DNA of 64,000 nucleotides from Curvularia sp. ZM96 (Eukaryota > Ascomycota > Dothideomycetes > Pleosporales > Pleosporaceae), in assembly GCA_022457065.1 (NCBI GenBank), contig JAJGBQ010000007.1, positions 744,001-808,000 of the forward strand, given 5' to 3'. Under the pieces are notes generated by a model that was not told the DNA's origin, made no database searches, and worked only from the letters and a program-made list of their open reading frames with translations. A program made the position numbers and the translations under genes. Positions 33,542 through 43,934 of this stretch are shown piece after piece (the first letter of the stretch is position 1; each line of letters opens with the position of its first letter).

Positions 33542-34132
33542 TTGAAAGCACGCGACGGGAGTCCTAGCTTGCGCACCTTCGGCCAAGGTGACACCGCGCT
33601 CCGCGGCCATGGATAAGCTTGGACCGAACCATTCTCTTAGGGCGCGCTCCGTTCCATCGGATACGATACGGCATATTTAGTGCCGAAACGCATGACAGGT
33701 GCGGGTATAACGAGTCTCTAGCCGTGCTCCCGCCCCCCCAACAAAGCACACCTTGGTTTCGCGGGAAGCTCTAAAAGATGGGGTAGAAGCGGGGTGCATA
33801 TTGTTGGAAATGAGATTTTCCGAGGTTTGTGCCTCGTAACGAGGTGTTCCCGCGGCACAATGGACCCCGCGTAGCATTCTCCAGCGCGTATATCCCCAGC
33901 ATCTTTGCGCATGAAGAGGGTCGGGGTTGCTCGACTCGAGCACCAATCAGCGCTCAGCATCTCCGCATCTCCTCCGAACTACCCATCTCCTGCACGACCA
34001 TGTTATCGCGTATGGTTTGAGTTATGAGCCTTCTTGCGAGTGTCGACTACAACCGCCAATTTCTAACGACCAACTTAGTCGGCGTTCCCTACTCTCTCTT
34101 GTTCTCAGAAAATCATATTCACATTCACCATC
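33542..34132. other. Intergenic upstream of aldolase gene
   Basis: No gene seen. Short GC-rich stretches occur. A C/T-rich leader precedes the ATG at 34133. Confidence 0.5.
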
Positions 34133-35093
34133 ATGGCTGTAACCAAGGAAAATCGTACGCTGTCAATCCTCAATGCCGCTGAGGCAGGGAATTACGGCGT
34201 CATGGCCGCCATTGCGTATGAACCCGTCTGTTAACGTCTTACGCAATACTGAGTCTCCCAGGTACAACATAGAACACTTGACTGCTCTGGTCCGCGCAGC
34301 AGAAGCAAAACGATCACCTCTCATAATCCAGCTATTTCCCTCAACGCTCAAACAACTCCCTCTACTCGCTCACGCCGCTGCACATGCCGTCAAAACAGCC
34401 ACCGTACCGCTTTCCTTACACATTGACCACGCCCAGAATGTCGAGCATATCCGAGAAATTATCGACTCGCTACCTGTCGATTCCGTAATGGTGGACATGT
34501 CACATTACGACGAGGCCGAGAACTTGGAAAAAACTCGGATACTAACAAAGGAGTGTCACGACCGAGGTATTGCAGTCGAGGCGGAGAGCGGCAGGATAGA
34601 AGGAGGGGAAGATGGTATTGCTGACACTGGCGACCTTCAGGGTATGAGTTGTGCCTCAGCCTCCTTATCAATCGCTAACTTTTAAGTAGCGCTCTTTACA
34701 TCCCCCGAAGACGTCGACAACTTCATCGCTGCCGGAATCGACATTCTTGCCCCGTCCATCGGCAACGTGCACGGCGACTACGGTCCTACTGGCCCAAAGG
34801 AGGGCCAAATACACTATGACCGTCTCGAATCGATAAACAAGCAGGTCAACAAGCGCGTAAGAATCGCGCTACATGGTACCAATGATTTTCCGCCGGAAGT
34901 CATGCAGCGCTGCATTCGATCCGGTGCTGTCAAGCTCAATGTTAACAAGTTGTTGCTTGAGGCGGGTAACGAGGTCTTGAGGAAGAATGCATCGACGACG
35001 TTGTTGGCGAAGTTGATTGATATGCAGATGGACGCGATACAGAGGGAGACGGAGAGGTGGATGGATATTTGTGGGAGCAGTGGCAAGACGTGA
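34133..35093 (+). CDS. Class II (zinc) ketose-bisphosphate aldolase
   Basis: Three exons (34133-34215, 34262-34641, 34690-35093) encode 288 aa, as usual for class II tagatose/fructose-bisphosphate-type aldolases. Motifs in order: NYGVMAAIAYNIEHLTALV across intron 1, the metal and catalytic motif LHIDHAQ, VEAESGRIEGGEDG, the zinc-ligand stretch APSIGNVHGDYGP, LHGTND and AVKLNVNK. It should cleave a phosphorylated ketose or a related hydroxy-keto compound to two smaller units in the cytosol. LHGTND departs from the usual HG(G/A)SG, which may indicate a different substrate from glycolytic fructose-bisphosphate aldolase. It closes a run of transporter, SDR and regulator genes, so a peripheral sugar-catabolic role is more likely than glycolysis. 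Confidence 0.9.
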
Positions 35094-35363
35094 GAATCTG
35101 ACCGGTTAATCGAAAGAAGAGGATAGAATATACCCGTGCGTGGTGTTGGTTTAGTTGTATAGCATACATAGTGTTATTAACAGTTGAGAGCATTCACAAA
35201 AAGCAAATAAATTTTAGACACAGTACTATTCCACAACACTGCCCATGCGATGCACTTGCTCCCCTTTGTCGTTTCCCCTCCTCATTAATACAAAAACGAA
35301 GCACCGACGCACCCATGCATGTGAAAGGGACGACTCGATGAGCGCAAAAAAAGAACTCAGATG
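35094..35363. other. Intergenic, aldolase 3' flank
   Basis: No gene or repeat is seen between the aldolase stop and the tRNA gene. Confidence 0.5.
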
Positions 35364-35450
35364 AGGTCTTGCCCGGAATCGAACCGGGGTTGCCGGAAAT
35401 CTCCTGACTGTAATCAGAATCCGGAGTGATAACCGCTACACTACAAAACC
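35364..35450 (-). tRNA. tRNA-Gln (CUG) with short intron
   Basis: On the minus strand the acceptor arms GGTTTTG and CAAGACC pair with one G-U wobble. A box (GTGTAGCGGTTATCAC) and B box (GGTTCGATTCC) are present. The anticodon loop reads TTCTGA with anticodon CTG. An insert of about 15 nt (ttacagtcaggagat) follows the position after the anticodon, as in nuclear tRNA introns. Removing it gives a 72-nt tRNA. The discriminator base is T in the genomic sequence. Confidence 0.9.
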
Positions 35451-36155
35451 GATGGTATTTTTGGTTTCAACATGCAATATAACTACGTGCACAAAATGCC
35501 AACACATGCGAGCGCCTAACTTCTGGTATCGTCTTGTACGCCTCGAGGTGAAAAATTGTGTCGGGTGCCAAAGTGCGAGAGGTGGGGCTGAGAGGTGGGG
35601 TTTGGAGGGGTAAATGCTGTGCATAGATCGAGGAAAAGAGAAAGAACCACGCGACAAGCACAACGGATGACGAGTGCCGACATGGAAGAATATGGGAACT
35701 GATGCAGTTTCAAAGCACGGATAATGTGCGTAGATTTAGTGAGAGATAGTGATGGAATTGTGGAAAGAGGCTGTAGTGCGAATACAACGGAGTGATATGT
35801 TTTGCGCGTGGAGCAGGAAGTGTTGGGAGTGGTTGCGTGGGTGACGTGCGTGGCATGGAGAATAGAGAAGAGAGCAAGATTAACGGCAGTCAAGTGAGAT
35901 GGCTGGGTAGATAGGCTAAGGCGGAAAAGGTTCTGGGCAGCGTGCGTTTGCGTCTGGGACTGAGTGATAATTCCATGGTTCTGCACGGAATGGAAGCAAA
36001 CACACACCTGTCTACCAACCCGCACATTGAAGATAGAGTCAAGACGCCGTAAGTCTGATTGAAGCTTCAAGATTCAAACGCCACATTCTATGCTATATGC
36101 CGCTCTAACTCCCCTCAGGAGAAGTGTATCTACAAATCTTACCCTTACCACGCCT
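35451..36155. other. Intergenic
   Basis: A 184-codon open frame on the minus strand (35516-36070) lacks any domain or splice support and is low-complexity in Ser, Thr and His. It is not called. Nothing else is seen. Confidence 0.5.
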
Positions 36156-38003
36156 CTATGAGAAAGAAGGCTGGAGCTTTCCAGATACCCGCTCCATGAT
36201 TCTCACCGGCAGCACGCTATCATACATGTGGTTGACCCACTCACAGCAAACGCGCCGCGTATATGCTGGATCGATAATCTCCTCGACACCAAACGCATTC
36301 GCAGTCCGAACAGGGTTCATCAACCGCTTGTACTCGGCCTCGAGCTCTGCATAGCGCTTGTTACGCGCTTCTTTCCCCTCCTTCCTCTCGACTTCTTTCA
36401 GCTCAAACGAATGCCCGACTTCAATGCCGCCTTCCAACGGCAGCGAGCCCCAGGTGCCAGAAGGCCAGGCAACGCGCATGCGGGGATCACGGCAATCTAG
36501 CATGACGCCTCCTGCTACGCCGTAGACGCGCCGGACAATGACGTTGAAGACGGGCATGGTTGTGCTGTAGTATGTTGTTGCGAGTGTGATGCCATGTCGC
36601 ATTGTAGCATTACGCTCTGCAACAGTCCCGATTGCATATCCCGGTATGTCAATGAATTGAAGGAGCGGGATGTTGAAGACATCCAGGAACTTGAGCATGC
36701 GAGTAATCTTTTGTGATCCCAGTGCATCCAGTGCGCCTGCGTTGACCTCACAGTTGAGCGATACAATGCCGACTGGCTTCCCTCCCAGTCGCGCCAAACC
36801 AACGATAGCCGTAGTCCCCCACAAGGCGCCGATCTCGAAGAATGACCCCTGATCCACCACTTCGGTGATGATGGCGCGGGGATTGTACATTCTGTTTTTG
36901 GCTCGTGGGATGATCGATCGAAGTTTTTCGGATGTCCGATCGATTGGATCAGTGCAGTCGATTACAGGAGGTAGTTTCGTGCCACAGTCTGGGAGGTAAC
37001 TCAATACCGTTCTTATCTGTTCGAAACAGCCAGCTTCATCGGGCGCGAGGTTGTCAATTGTGCCGTTTGTACAGTGTACAGCAGGGCCTCCAAGATCTGT
37101 TAGTGATAATTCTTCTTCAAACGTAGCATTCTTGACGACGTTTGGCCCTGCGTTAAACAGTGCCCCAATGTCGCCAGCCATGACAGAAAAGTGGCAAGCG
37201 ACAACACGAGCTGCTCCTAGGCCAATGGCTGGCCCTAAAACCGCACCTAGGTTGGGTATCCCGGCATTGAGTTGACCGACGACTTGTTCAAAGGCCGGTA
37301 GTGGAGGGATGTACGAGTACCCCCAAGAGCGGATTGTGGTGACAGAGCCTCCGCCAGATGAGCCGTCTACCAGTTTGACTATGGGTAGCTTGAGTGAAAG
37401 AGAGAGTTTCTCCATATAAAGCTATGTTGATAAGCGACTATGCAGAAGAATGAGTCCTTCGACGTACCGTCTTCTCCATCAGCGCACCATCGGCATGTCC
37501 AGCGCGTATTGAAAAGTCATCCGCCGTAAAAACAATCTTTCGGCCTCGCAATGTTCCAAAGCCTGGAAAGTTTCAGCATCTGTAGTGACCATGACTGCGT
37601 GAGCCATACCTTGTACGTTGTTCGACGGCACATATTCTTCTGGCTCCTCTTTCAATGGTCCAAGCTGTTTCCACTTGACCGTACCGCTCACGCTGCCCAC
37701 CTCTTGAAAACTTCCTTCGTCCAGTAACTGCTCAACTCTTTCACGGACCCATAGTTTTCCAGCCTGCTTCTGCTTCACATAGCCCCGATTGTTCGTATCG
37801 GGCGTGGCAGCAATTTTGCGTAGCGTTGCAATCTGCCCAAGTATATCTGAGTAGTCGGCTGGTAGATCTGAATCTGCGCCCTTTCTCCGCCGTCGTCTAG
37901 GGGTCTCAGGCGCAATGTGCGAGCTGACCTGAGCGAGCCTGGCTTTGGCAGCGTCGGATGACGTCGACGCATCTTTTAGGGGATTCTGCTCGTCACCAGC
38001 CAT
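36156..38003 (-). CDS. Acyl-CoA carboxylase beta subunit (carboxyltransferase)
   Basis: Three exons (37610-38003, 37468-37562, 36156-37421) encode 584 aa, the usual length for PCC/MCC-type beta subunits. The N-terminal half contains DEGSFQEVGSVSG, then GFGTLRGRKIVFTADDFSIRAGHADGALMEK rebuilt across introns, and LVDGSSGGGSV where classical PCC has a DSGGAR-like loop. The C-terminal half has GALWGTTAIVGLARLGGKPVGIV, FLDVFNIPLLQFIDIPGYAIG and MRVAWPSGTWGSLPLEGG. It should transfer CO2 from carboxybiotin to an acyl-CoA. No amphipathic presequence is evident: the first 45 residues are acidic to neutral and then strongly basic (RRRRRK), so it is not clearly mitochondrial. It is divergent from the matching alpha subunit 450 bp away. 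The substrate is unknown; it is not obviously the standard MCC. Confidence 0.9.
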
Positions 38004-38453
38004 TTCAATGGAGAGGAGAGTAGGAACAATTGCAATACAAGGCTCCAGTGAGGAGACCTTGTGAAACGCTACATTCTAAAGAGCTAAACTGACACACGCA
38101 ACACGGCTGTCGGGGTGCAATATTGGGGTAAGGCCGGGGAACCGAGGCATCTGGTCGTTCCCCCCGCTCATCCATGCCCTACTCGGGCTAGCTGACGGCG
38201 ATTCCGAATATCGCGACCAGGTCACCGCAATAATGAACCAGGATTAGTTGACATATCATGCATCCTTTGGCCGGCATGGGAAGAGCCTCACACTTGGTAC
38301 ACATCGGATTCTGCATATCCTGAATTCCGGAATACTGCTATCTCGGCCTGATCGCAATTGATCCACATACCAAGTTCTTTTTTTTAAACACAAGAAACCA
38401 AGCTTCTGGTCCTTTGACAGAAGATCACCCAGTTGCTTAGTACCTCAGAGAAA
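38004..38453. promoter_or_regulatory. Shared promoter of carboxylase beta and alpha genes
   Basis: This 450-bp region separates the start codons of two subunits of one enzyme, transcribed away from each other. It offers an obvious means of matched expression. No specific factor site is recognised. Confidence 0.5.
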
Positions 38454-40507
38454 ATGGACCGTCCATTGCAGAGGCCCATCAAGCGACTTCTGGTCGCCAA
38501 CAGAGGAGAAATCGCAACACGAATAATCTCCACAGCCCGGGAACTTGACATTGAAACGTACGCTATTTACACTTCTGGTGACGACTCGCATGCGGTACGA
38601 GCAGCTCATGCGATCCAGCTTGAGTCAGCAGCTACTTTTATGAGCATCGACGGTCTCATTGAAATCATCAAGCAGCATCAGATTGACGCTGTGCACCCTG
38701 GATATGGCTTTCTTTCCGAGTCCGAGGAATTTTGCAAGAGAGCGTGGGATGAAGCGGGTGCAGTGGTCATTGGTCCTGGTTGGGGTATTCTCAGTAATAC
38801 TGGGGACAAACTCAAGGCGAGACAACTTGCTGAAGGATGTAAGACATGGGTTAAGAATGTGCAATCTCCGCGAGACTGATTTTTGTTCAGGCAACGTTTC
38901 AACATGCCCAGCACTTGAGAGTCCCACCAACAGAATCGAAGATATTCAGCAGTTTGCCTCACGGGTGGGCTACCCTGTCATGGTCAAAGCTGTAGACGGA
39001 GGCGGCGGTCGTGGTATCCGACTCATTCGTAGCGAAGATCAACTCGCTTCATCAGTAAAACGAGCAGTCGAAGAGAGTCCGTCCAAGACTGTGTTTGCCG
39101 AGAAGGCAGCAGTCGACGGCTTCCGACATATCGAGGTCCAAATCATTGGCGATGGCACCGGTAACGTGACGCATCTGTGGGAACGCGAATGCAGCATCCA
39201 ACGGCGTTATCAGAAAGTCGTAGAGTTGGCACCGAGTGTTGTCACCGAGCGGTCGTTGGTTGCAGAGATCATCGAAGCCGCGTTGAGAATGGCAAAACAT
39301 GTTTGTGAATTCTAATCTCCCTTTCTGACGTACAAAACTGAATCAGATCCAGGTGCAATACTTCTCACTAGGCACATTCGAATTTCTTGCCAACCCAGTG
39401 TCAAAAGAGTACTACTTTCTAGAAGTCAACCCACGACTACAAGTCGAGCACACAATCACCGAATGCATCTCCATGACCGACATCGTCAAAGTCCAGCTCC
39501 TACTCGCCCAAGGAGCTACACTCGAAACTTGCGGTCTGCCTAGCACTCCCAGAAATCCCAAGAAGCCACCGACCGCCCATTCAATTCAACTACGCGTCAC
39601 AGCCGAAAACGTACAAAGCGACTGGTCCCTCTCGATTGGCAAAATCACCTCGTTCCAATTCCCCACCGGCAACGGCATACGCGTCGACACGCACCTGATC
39701 AACAGCCACCCAACGATCATAACCTCCGACTACGACAGTCTCTTGGCCAAACTCATCGTCACCGCCTCCACCTGGCCCGATGCCGTGCGCAAAGCCCAGC
39801 GCGCCCTTTCCGACACGCATATCAACGGCGTGAAAACCAACATCGCCATGCTCCAAGCAATAACCTCACACCCAGACTTCCTTGCCGGAAAATGCGACAC
39901 CCAATGGCTGGAACAAAACCAAAGCCACCTACTACAACAAGCCCAAACCCTCTCTTCATCTCCATCCAACAACCTCTCCATGGCTGCGGTATCCGCATCC
40001 CCCACACTGTCCACCCCAACAACCACTCTCTTCAGAAAAGGCGACGCATGGTCCTTCCTCCTCTCCCCCGCCGACAAACCCTCCCAATCTACACCTCACC
40101 ACCTAGAACTCACCCGCATCCACCGCAACGACTTCCCCACCTCCCTCACCGCATCTATCCTCTTCACGTCCCCAGGAAACGCACCAACTCCTTACACCCT
40201 CACTCTCTCCTCTACCTCTGCCAGCGCATCCGCAGCAACGGCGCAGCACCGTCGCGGCAATCCTGCCGACGCCTCGCATGTTGTGATTCCCTTCCCTGGC
40301 AAGCTAGTCGAGGTGCTGGTGGAAGAGGGGGATGTGATCGAGCAAGGAGATGTAGTGTGTGTTGTGCAGCAGATGAAGATGGAGTTGGAAGTAAGGAGTG
40401 CGCGAAGGGGGAGAGTAAGTTGGGTTATGGAGGTGGAAGAGGGGGAAGATGTGGCCGAGGGGACGTTGGCGGCGGTTGTCGAGGTAGGTAAGGATGCCAG
40501 ACTGTGA
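38454..40507 (+). CDS. Acyl-CoA carboxylase alpha subunit (biotin carboxylase + biotin carrier)
   Basis: Three exons (38454-38838, 38891-39300, 39353-40507) encode 649 aa. The biotin carboxylase part begins at residue 9 (RLLVANRGEIATRII), so there is no room for a mitochondrial presequence. It has VHPGYGFLSE, the ATP-grasp loop GGGGRGI near residue 165, GFRHIEVQIIGDG, ERECSIQRRYQKVVELAPS and FLEVNPRLQVEHTITE. A linker rich in Ser, Thr and Pro follows. The biotinyl domain has MKM with Lys607 as the biotinylation site. The enzyme uses ATP and bicarbonate to carboxylate biotin for the beta subunit encoded divergently. Intron 2 acceptor is placed after ATCCAG because this aligns KHVQYFSLGTFEF with the family. 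Cytosolic location is inference. Confidence 0.92.
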
Positions 40508-40621
40508 AGTCAAAACACATGGAATTACCACATTTTTACAGTACTTTTGAGGGTGGGTTGGGTTAGAAGTGTGTACCAGTCCGCGTATATATACATATGT
40601 ATATCTTTGTTTGGAAGACAA

Positions 40622-41301
40622 TCACATCGTCTCACATGTAACTTTCGTATACACATTCCCCCTCGTCGCCCTGCTGTACGGACACACTTCCTGCGCTTTG
40701 TCCACCACCTTCTTCAGCTCCTGTTCTGACAAACCATGCACTTTGACTAGCAGGTGCACGCGCAGCCCCATGTCGAGATCTTTCATGTTGCCGACAAGTT
40801 CGACTGTGGACTCGACGATGGAGTCGGAGGGCGTGGACGGCATTTTTATGCCCATGGAGGCGGCCGCGGCATTCATGGCTGATTGGAAGCATGCACCCTG
40901 AAGATCGAGAAACGGTGGGTTAGCTAGGATCCTCCTGTGGGGCAAAAGGGGAGAGCATACGTAGCCTGCGGCGAAGAGTTCTTCAGGGTTGGTTTTGCCC
41001 TTGTCGCCTGCACCACCGAGGGCTTTGGCCATGGTCAGATCGACCTTGAGGTTTTCGCCGTCGACGTGGCTGGGTGGGTCAATGTTAGCTTTTTGGTCAA
41101 TTGAATGAGAAATGCTTGATTGAAATTGCAGGATTGGCTTCCTACGTACCCGGTTCGTGCTCCGACCACTTTGGCGTGTGCTGAGTAGAGGCTAGGTGCT
41201 GTCTCGGTGTTCAGGAAGCGGCGGCATGGTTGTGCAATGATGTTTCGCTGCGAGGCACGAAGAGCCTGGCGAAGCGTTGGTACGACAGATCTGCTGGCCA
41301 T
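40622..41301 (-). CDS. Ohr/OsmC-type organic hydroperoxide reductase, probably mitochondrial
   Basis: Three exons (41150-41301, 40961-41069, 40622-40897) encode 178 aa. The first about 35 residues are rich in Arg, Ser and Ala with no acidic residue (MASRSVVPTLRQALRASQR), a likely mitochondrial presequence. The Ohr core follows: KTNPEELFAAGYGACFQSA, rebuilt across the second intron and carrying the peroxidatic Cys, and EVCPYSRATRGN with the resolving Cys. Ohr proteins reduce organic hydroperoxides with lipoyl or thiol partners. In this neighbourhood the lipoyl-dependent BCKDH E1-beta gene comes next, and lipoylated dehydrogenases are known electron donors for bacterial Ohr, but a link here is inference. 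The gene is convergent with the carboxylase alpha gene (115 bp). Confidence 0.9.
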
Positions 41302-41876
41302 TGTTTTGTTGTGAAGGGATTATATGAGCAGAGGTTTAGGAATTGAGAGTCGAGAGAGAAGATGGAATTATAAATAACCGTGTGAGAAGAAAGCTAATGA
41401 ACTACAAGTTTTATAAGTTCAACAAGAAAAGTTCGGGAGCTATGACAGCTGTGACGTTGCTGTATCCGTCTGGCTCTACTCTGCATTAGAAGCAAAAGTC
41501 ATGACGTTTGCGCGAGAGCTGCTTGGTGGAGCTTAGCGGGTTAGCGCGAGGTACTCCCGCCGCTAGAGAAGCGAAATCTGGGGGAAAGATAAGCTGATGT
41601 GGAGTAAGTAATGTGGAATCTCGAGGTGGCCAGACTGATCAAAGGAGTAACAGATTCCAGATGGTAGGCATTGGATATGAGACAACGCATATGACTGTAT
41701 TGGTGACTATGTTGCGGGAGGTTTGTTTTAGGTGATATGTCGCACTGACAACACTAAGTTGGGATAACGCTCAGAACATGGAAAATACTATGATAGAAAA
41801 CAGATAGATCGCTATTGTATGATGAAGAAGAGAAATTCGATGCTTTTATGCAGTGCTTCGTGTTTCATGACTTCGT
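41302..41876. other. Intergenic
   Basis: Promoter side of the Ohr gene and 3' flank of the BCKDH gene. No gene or repeat is seen. Confidence 0.5.
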
Positions 41877-43188
41877 TCAATAATCTAATGTCTTCTTGAT
41901 GGCGTCGTACACCCCTAGTCAGGTTAGAACAAGGTAAAGCCATGTGATACAGTGTGACAACTTACTTGTAACGTCAGGAATGATAAACTGCTCAAACATG
42001 AGACCAGTGTGTGTTGCCCAGCCTGTGACTCTCTTCACTGGAGCCTCTAATCTCAAGAAAGCCTTCTCTTGGATGGTAGCAGCCACCTCTGCGCCGACGC
42101 CAGCATTCATCATACTCTCGTGCACTACGATTGCTCTGCCAGTCTTCTTGACACTTTCCAGTACCGTCTCGCGATCCCATGGATAGATGGTCCGTAGATC
42201 GATCAACTCGACACTGCACCCAAAGTCCTTCTCGGCAGCTGCTATGGCGGCTGAGCAGGTGTATAGCGGGGTGCCGTAGGATACTATTGTGACGTCCTTG
42301 CCCGTTTTGAGGACTTCAGCCTTGTCGAGCGGAAGGTGGTAGGCATCGACAGGCACTTGCTCAACAGCAGCGCGGTACAAGATCTTGGGCTCCATGAAAA
42401 TGACGGGGTCTTGGCAGCGAATGGCAGAAAGGAGAAGGCCCTTTGCCTGGACGGGCGAGCGGGGTATCACGACGCGAAGACCAGGGGTGTGAGTGAAGAG
42501 GGCCTCTGGCGACTGTGTGTGGTATCTGGGGCTACTGTTAGTTTTTGCAAGGAGCCACGTAACTCATGTCTTACAGAGCACCGTGTCCGACGCTTCCCGT
42601 TGGCATGCGTATAACCAAGCCACCACAATTGACGCCAGTTTTGCCTGACCGATATCTGTACTTGGCGGCCTCGTTGTGGATCTGGTCAAATGCGGGGAAA
42701 ACGTAGTCTGCGAACTGGACCTCTGCTACGGGCTTCATACCCTCCGCAGCAGCACCAATGGCAAAGCCGACCAGACCCTGCTCGCTCAATGGCGTGTTGA
42801 AGACACGCTCTGTGCCAAAATCGCCAGCCAGGTTCATGGTGCAGCGGAAGACACCGCCAAACTGAACGTCCTCTCCAAAGACCAAGACTCTTTCATCCGT
42901 CTGCAGGGCATGTCGAAGAGCCTCGTTGATGGCGGTGTACAGGTTGATGCGCTTCGTCTGGCCGTTCCGTATCTCTGCAGGCAGCTCGGGATTGGAGAGG
43001 GCCGACTTGGCTGTGTGGTGGAGGATTGGGGTCGTGTCGTATTCGACTGTGCCATTGAGACGTGCGCCTGGTGCAGCGGCCGAATAGGTCCTGTGTTGGA
43101 TCCGGGCTTGACAGAGAGGGCGGAGCGGTGTCTGAGACCGCAGCAGGTAACGCGACAGCGTACGGACTGAGGGGGTCTTGGAGGCCAT
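41877..43188 (-). CDS. Branched-chain 2-oxoacid dehydrogenase E1 beta subunit, mitochondrial
   Basis: Three exons (42575-43188, 41966-42525, 41877-41914) encode 403 aa. The Arg/Ser/Thr-rich leader of about 35 residues looks like a mitochondrial presequence. The catalytic beta-subunit core is very close in pattern to animal BCKDHB: RVFNTPLSEQGLVGFAIG, EVQFADYVFPAFDQIHNEAAK, GHGALYHTQSPEALF across intron 1, VVIPRSPVQAKGLLLSAI, EPKILYRAA and ELIDLRTIYPWD. The last 13 residues (VYDAIKKTLDY) come from a 38-nt exon. With the alpha subunit it decarboxylates the oxoacids of Leu, Ile and Val and passes acyl groups to lipoyl E2. PDH E1-beta is less likely because of the IPRSP and EPKILYRA blocks. A perfect TGAGTCA site lies in the upstream region. 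Confidence 0.93.
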
Positions 43189-43934
43189 TATGACTGAGGC
43201 GAGAGCAACACGTCTATCCAGCAACTGTGCAAAGAAACATGTATCCAAACCATGGTGGGCGTAGACAGGCGAGCCGACGGGTTTGCGGTTGTGCGGTTGT
43301 ATGCGGCGGCTAACCGCGGCTCTCCAGCTGGGATGCAGCGCGGAGGTGGTCTGCGGGTTCCCCGGACCGGACGGCTCGTCACGTGAGTCACTAGCCACAA
43401 TTCAGCCACGGCAGTTCAGCCACGGGAGTTCAGCTGCAGCTCCGGCACATGCACAATGACGCCGAGAGTGGTTCCAGGGTGTCATTGTGGCTCCCACGGT
43501 GGAGACGGCCTAGCGTACTGGTCCGCGTTTCTGTATGGGTTCGTGGGCGGCGCCTCGGCTATGTTCTGCGCATGCATGCAGGGCTGGTTCCTGCGCATGC
43601 CTTCACTCGTGACGACCAGCAGCGGACGGATTGGACTTCGAGACGGTGCCAACGGGCGCCCAGCGGCGGAAGCTTGGCTGCATGTATTGCCATGGGCGCG
43701 ATGCTCTCGTTTGTTGGGGAAAACGCTGGGCGCACTCGCAATTGCGGGTCATGGTCTAGCCTGCTAGTCAGGCTGTGCACGGGCCGTCCGAACCGCTGCT
43801 TCCGCATCGCCATGGTTATTTGCGCAACCACCCACCAACAGCTTCGTCTGCCCAGCACGCTTCGCTCCTCTTATACGGCCGCCGCCTTCATCCACCCCGC
43901 GCACTACGGTGCTTGCATCTTGCTAGCTGTGGCC
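43189..43934. promoter_or_regulatory. Divergent promoter region of BCKDH E1-beta and CNNM genes
   Basis: About 750 bp between the two start codons. It holds cacgtgagtcac, which combines an E-box-like CACGTGA with a perfect Gcn4/CPC1-type TGAGTCA (43384-43390). The reading frame of the CNNM gene remains open upstream to 43449, so part of this region could be coding if translation begins earlier. Confidence 0.45.
43384..43390. promoter_or_regulatory. Perfect Gcn4/CPC1-type site
   Basis: TGAGTCA (TGACTCA on the other strand) lies 196 bp upstream of the BCKDH E1-beta start codon. It is the exact consensus for cross-pathway control, but a 7-mer can occur by chance. Confidence 0.35.

Noticed and set aside
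35516..36070. 184-codon minus-strand open frame near the tRNA
   Set aside because: Low-complexity Ser/Thr/His-rich sequence with no recognisable domain.
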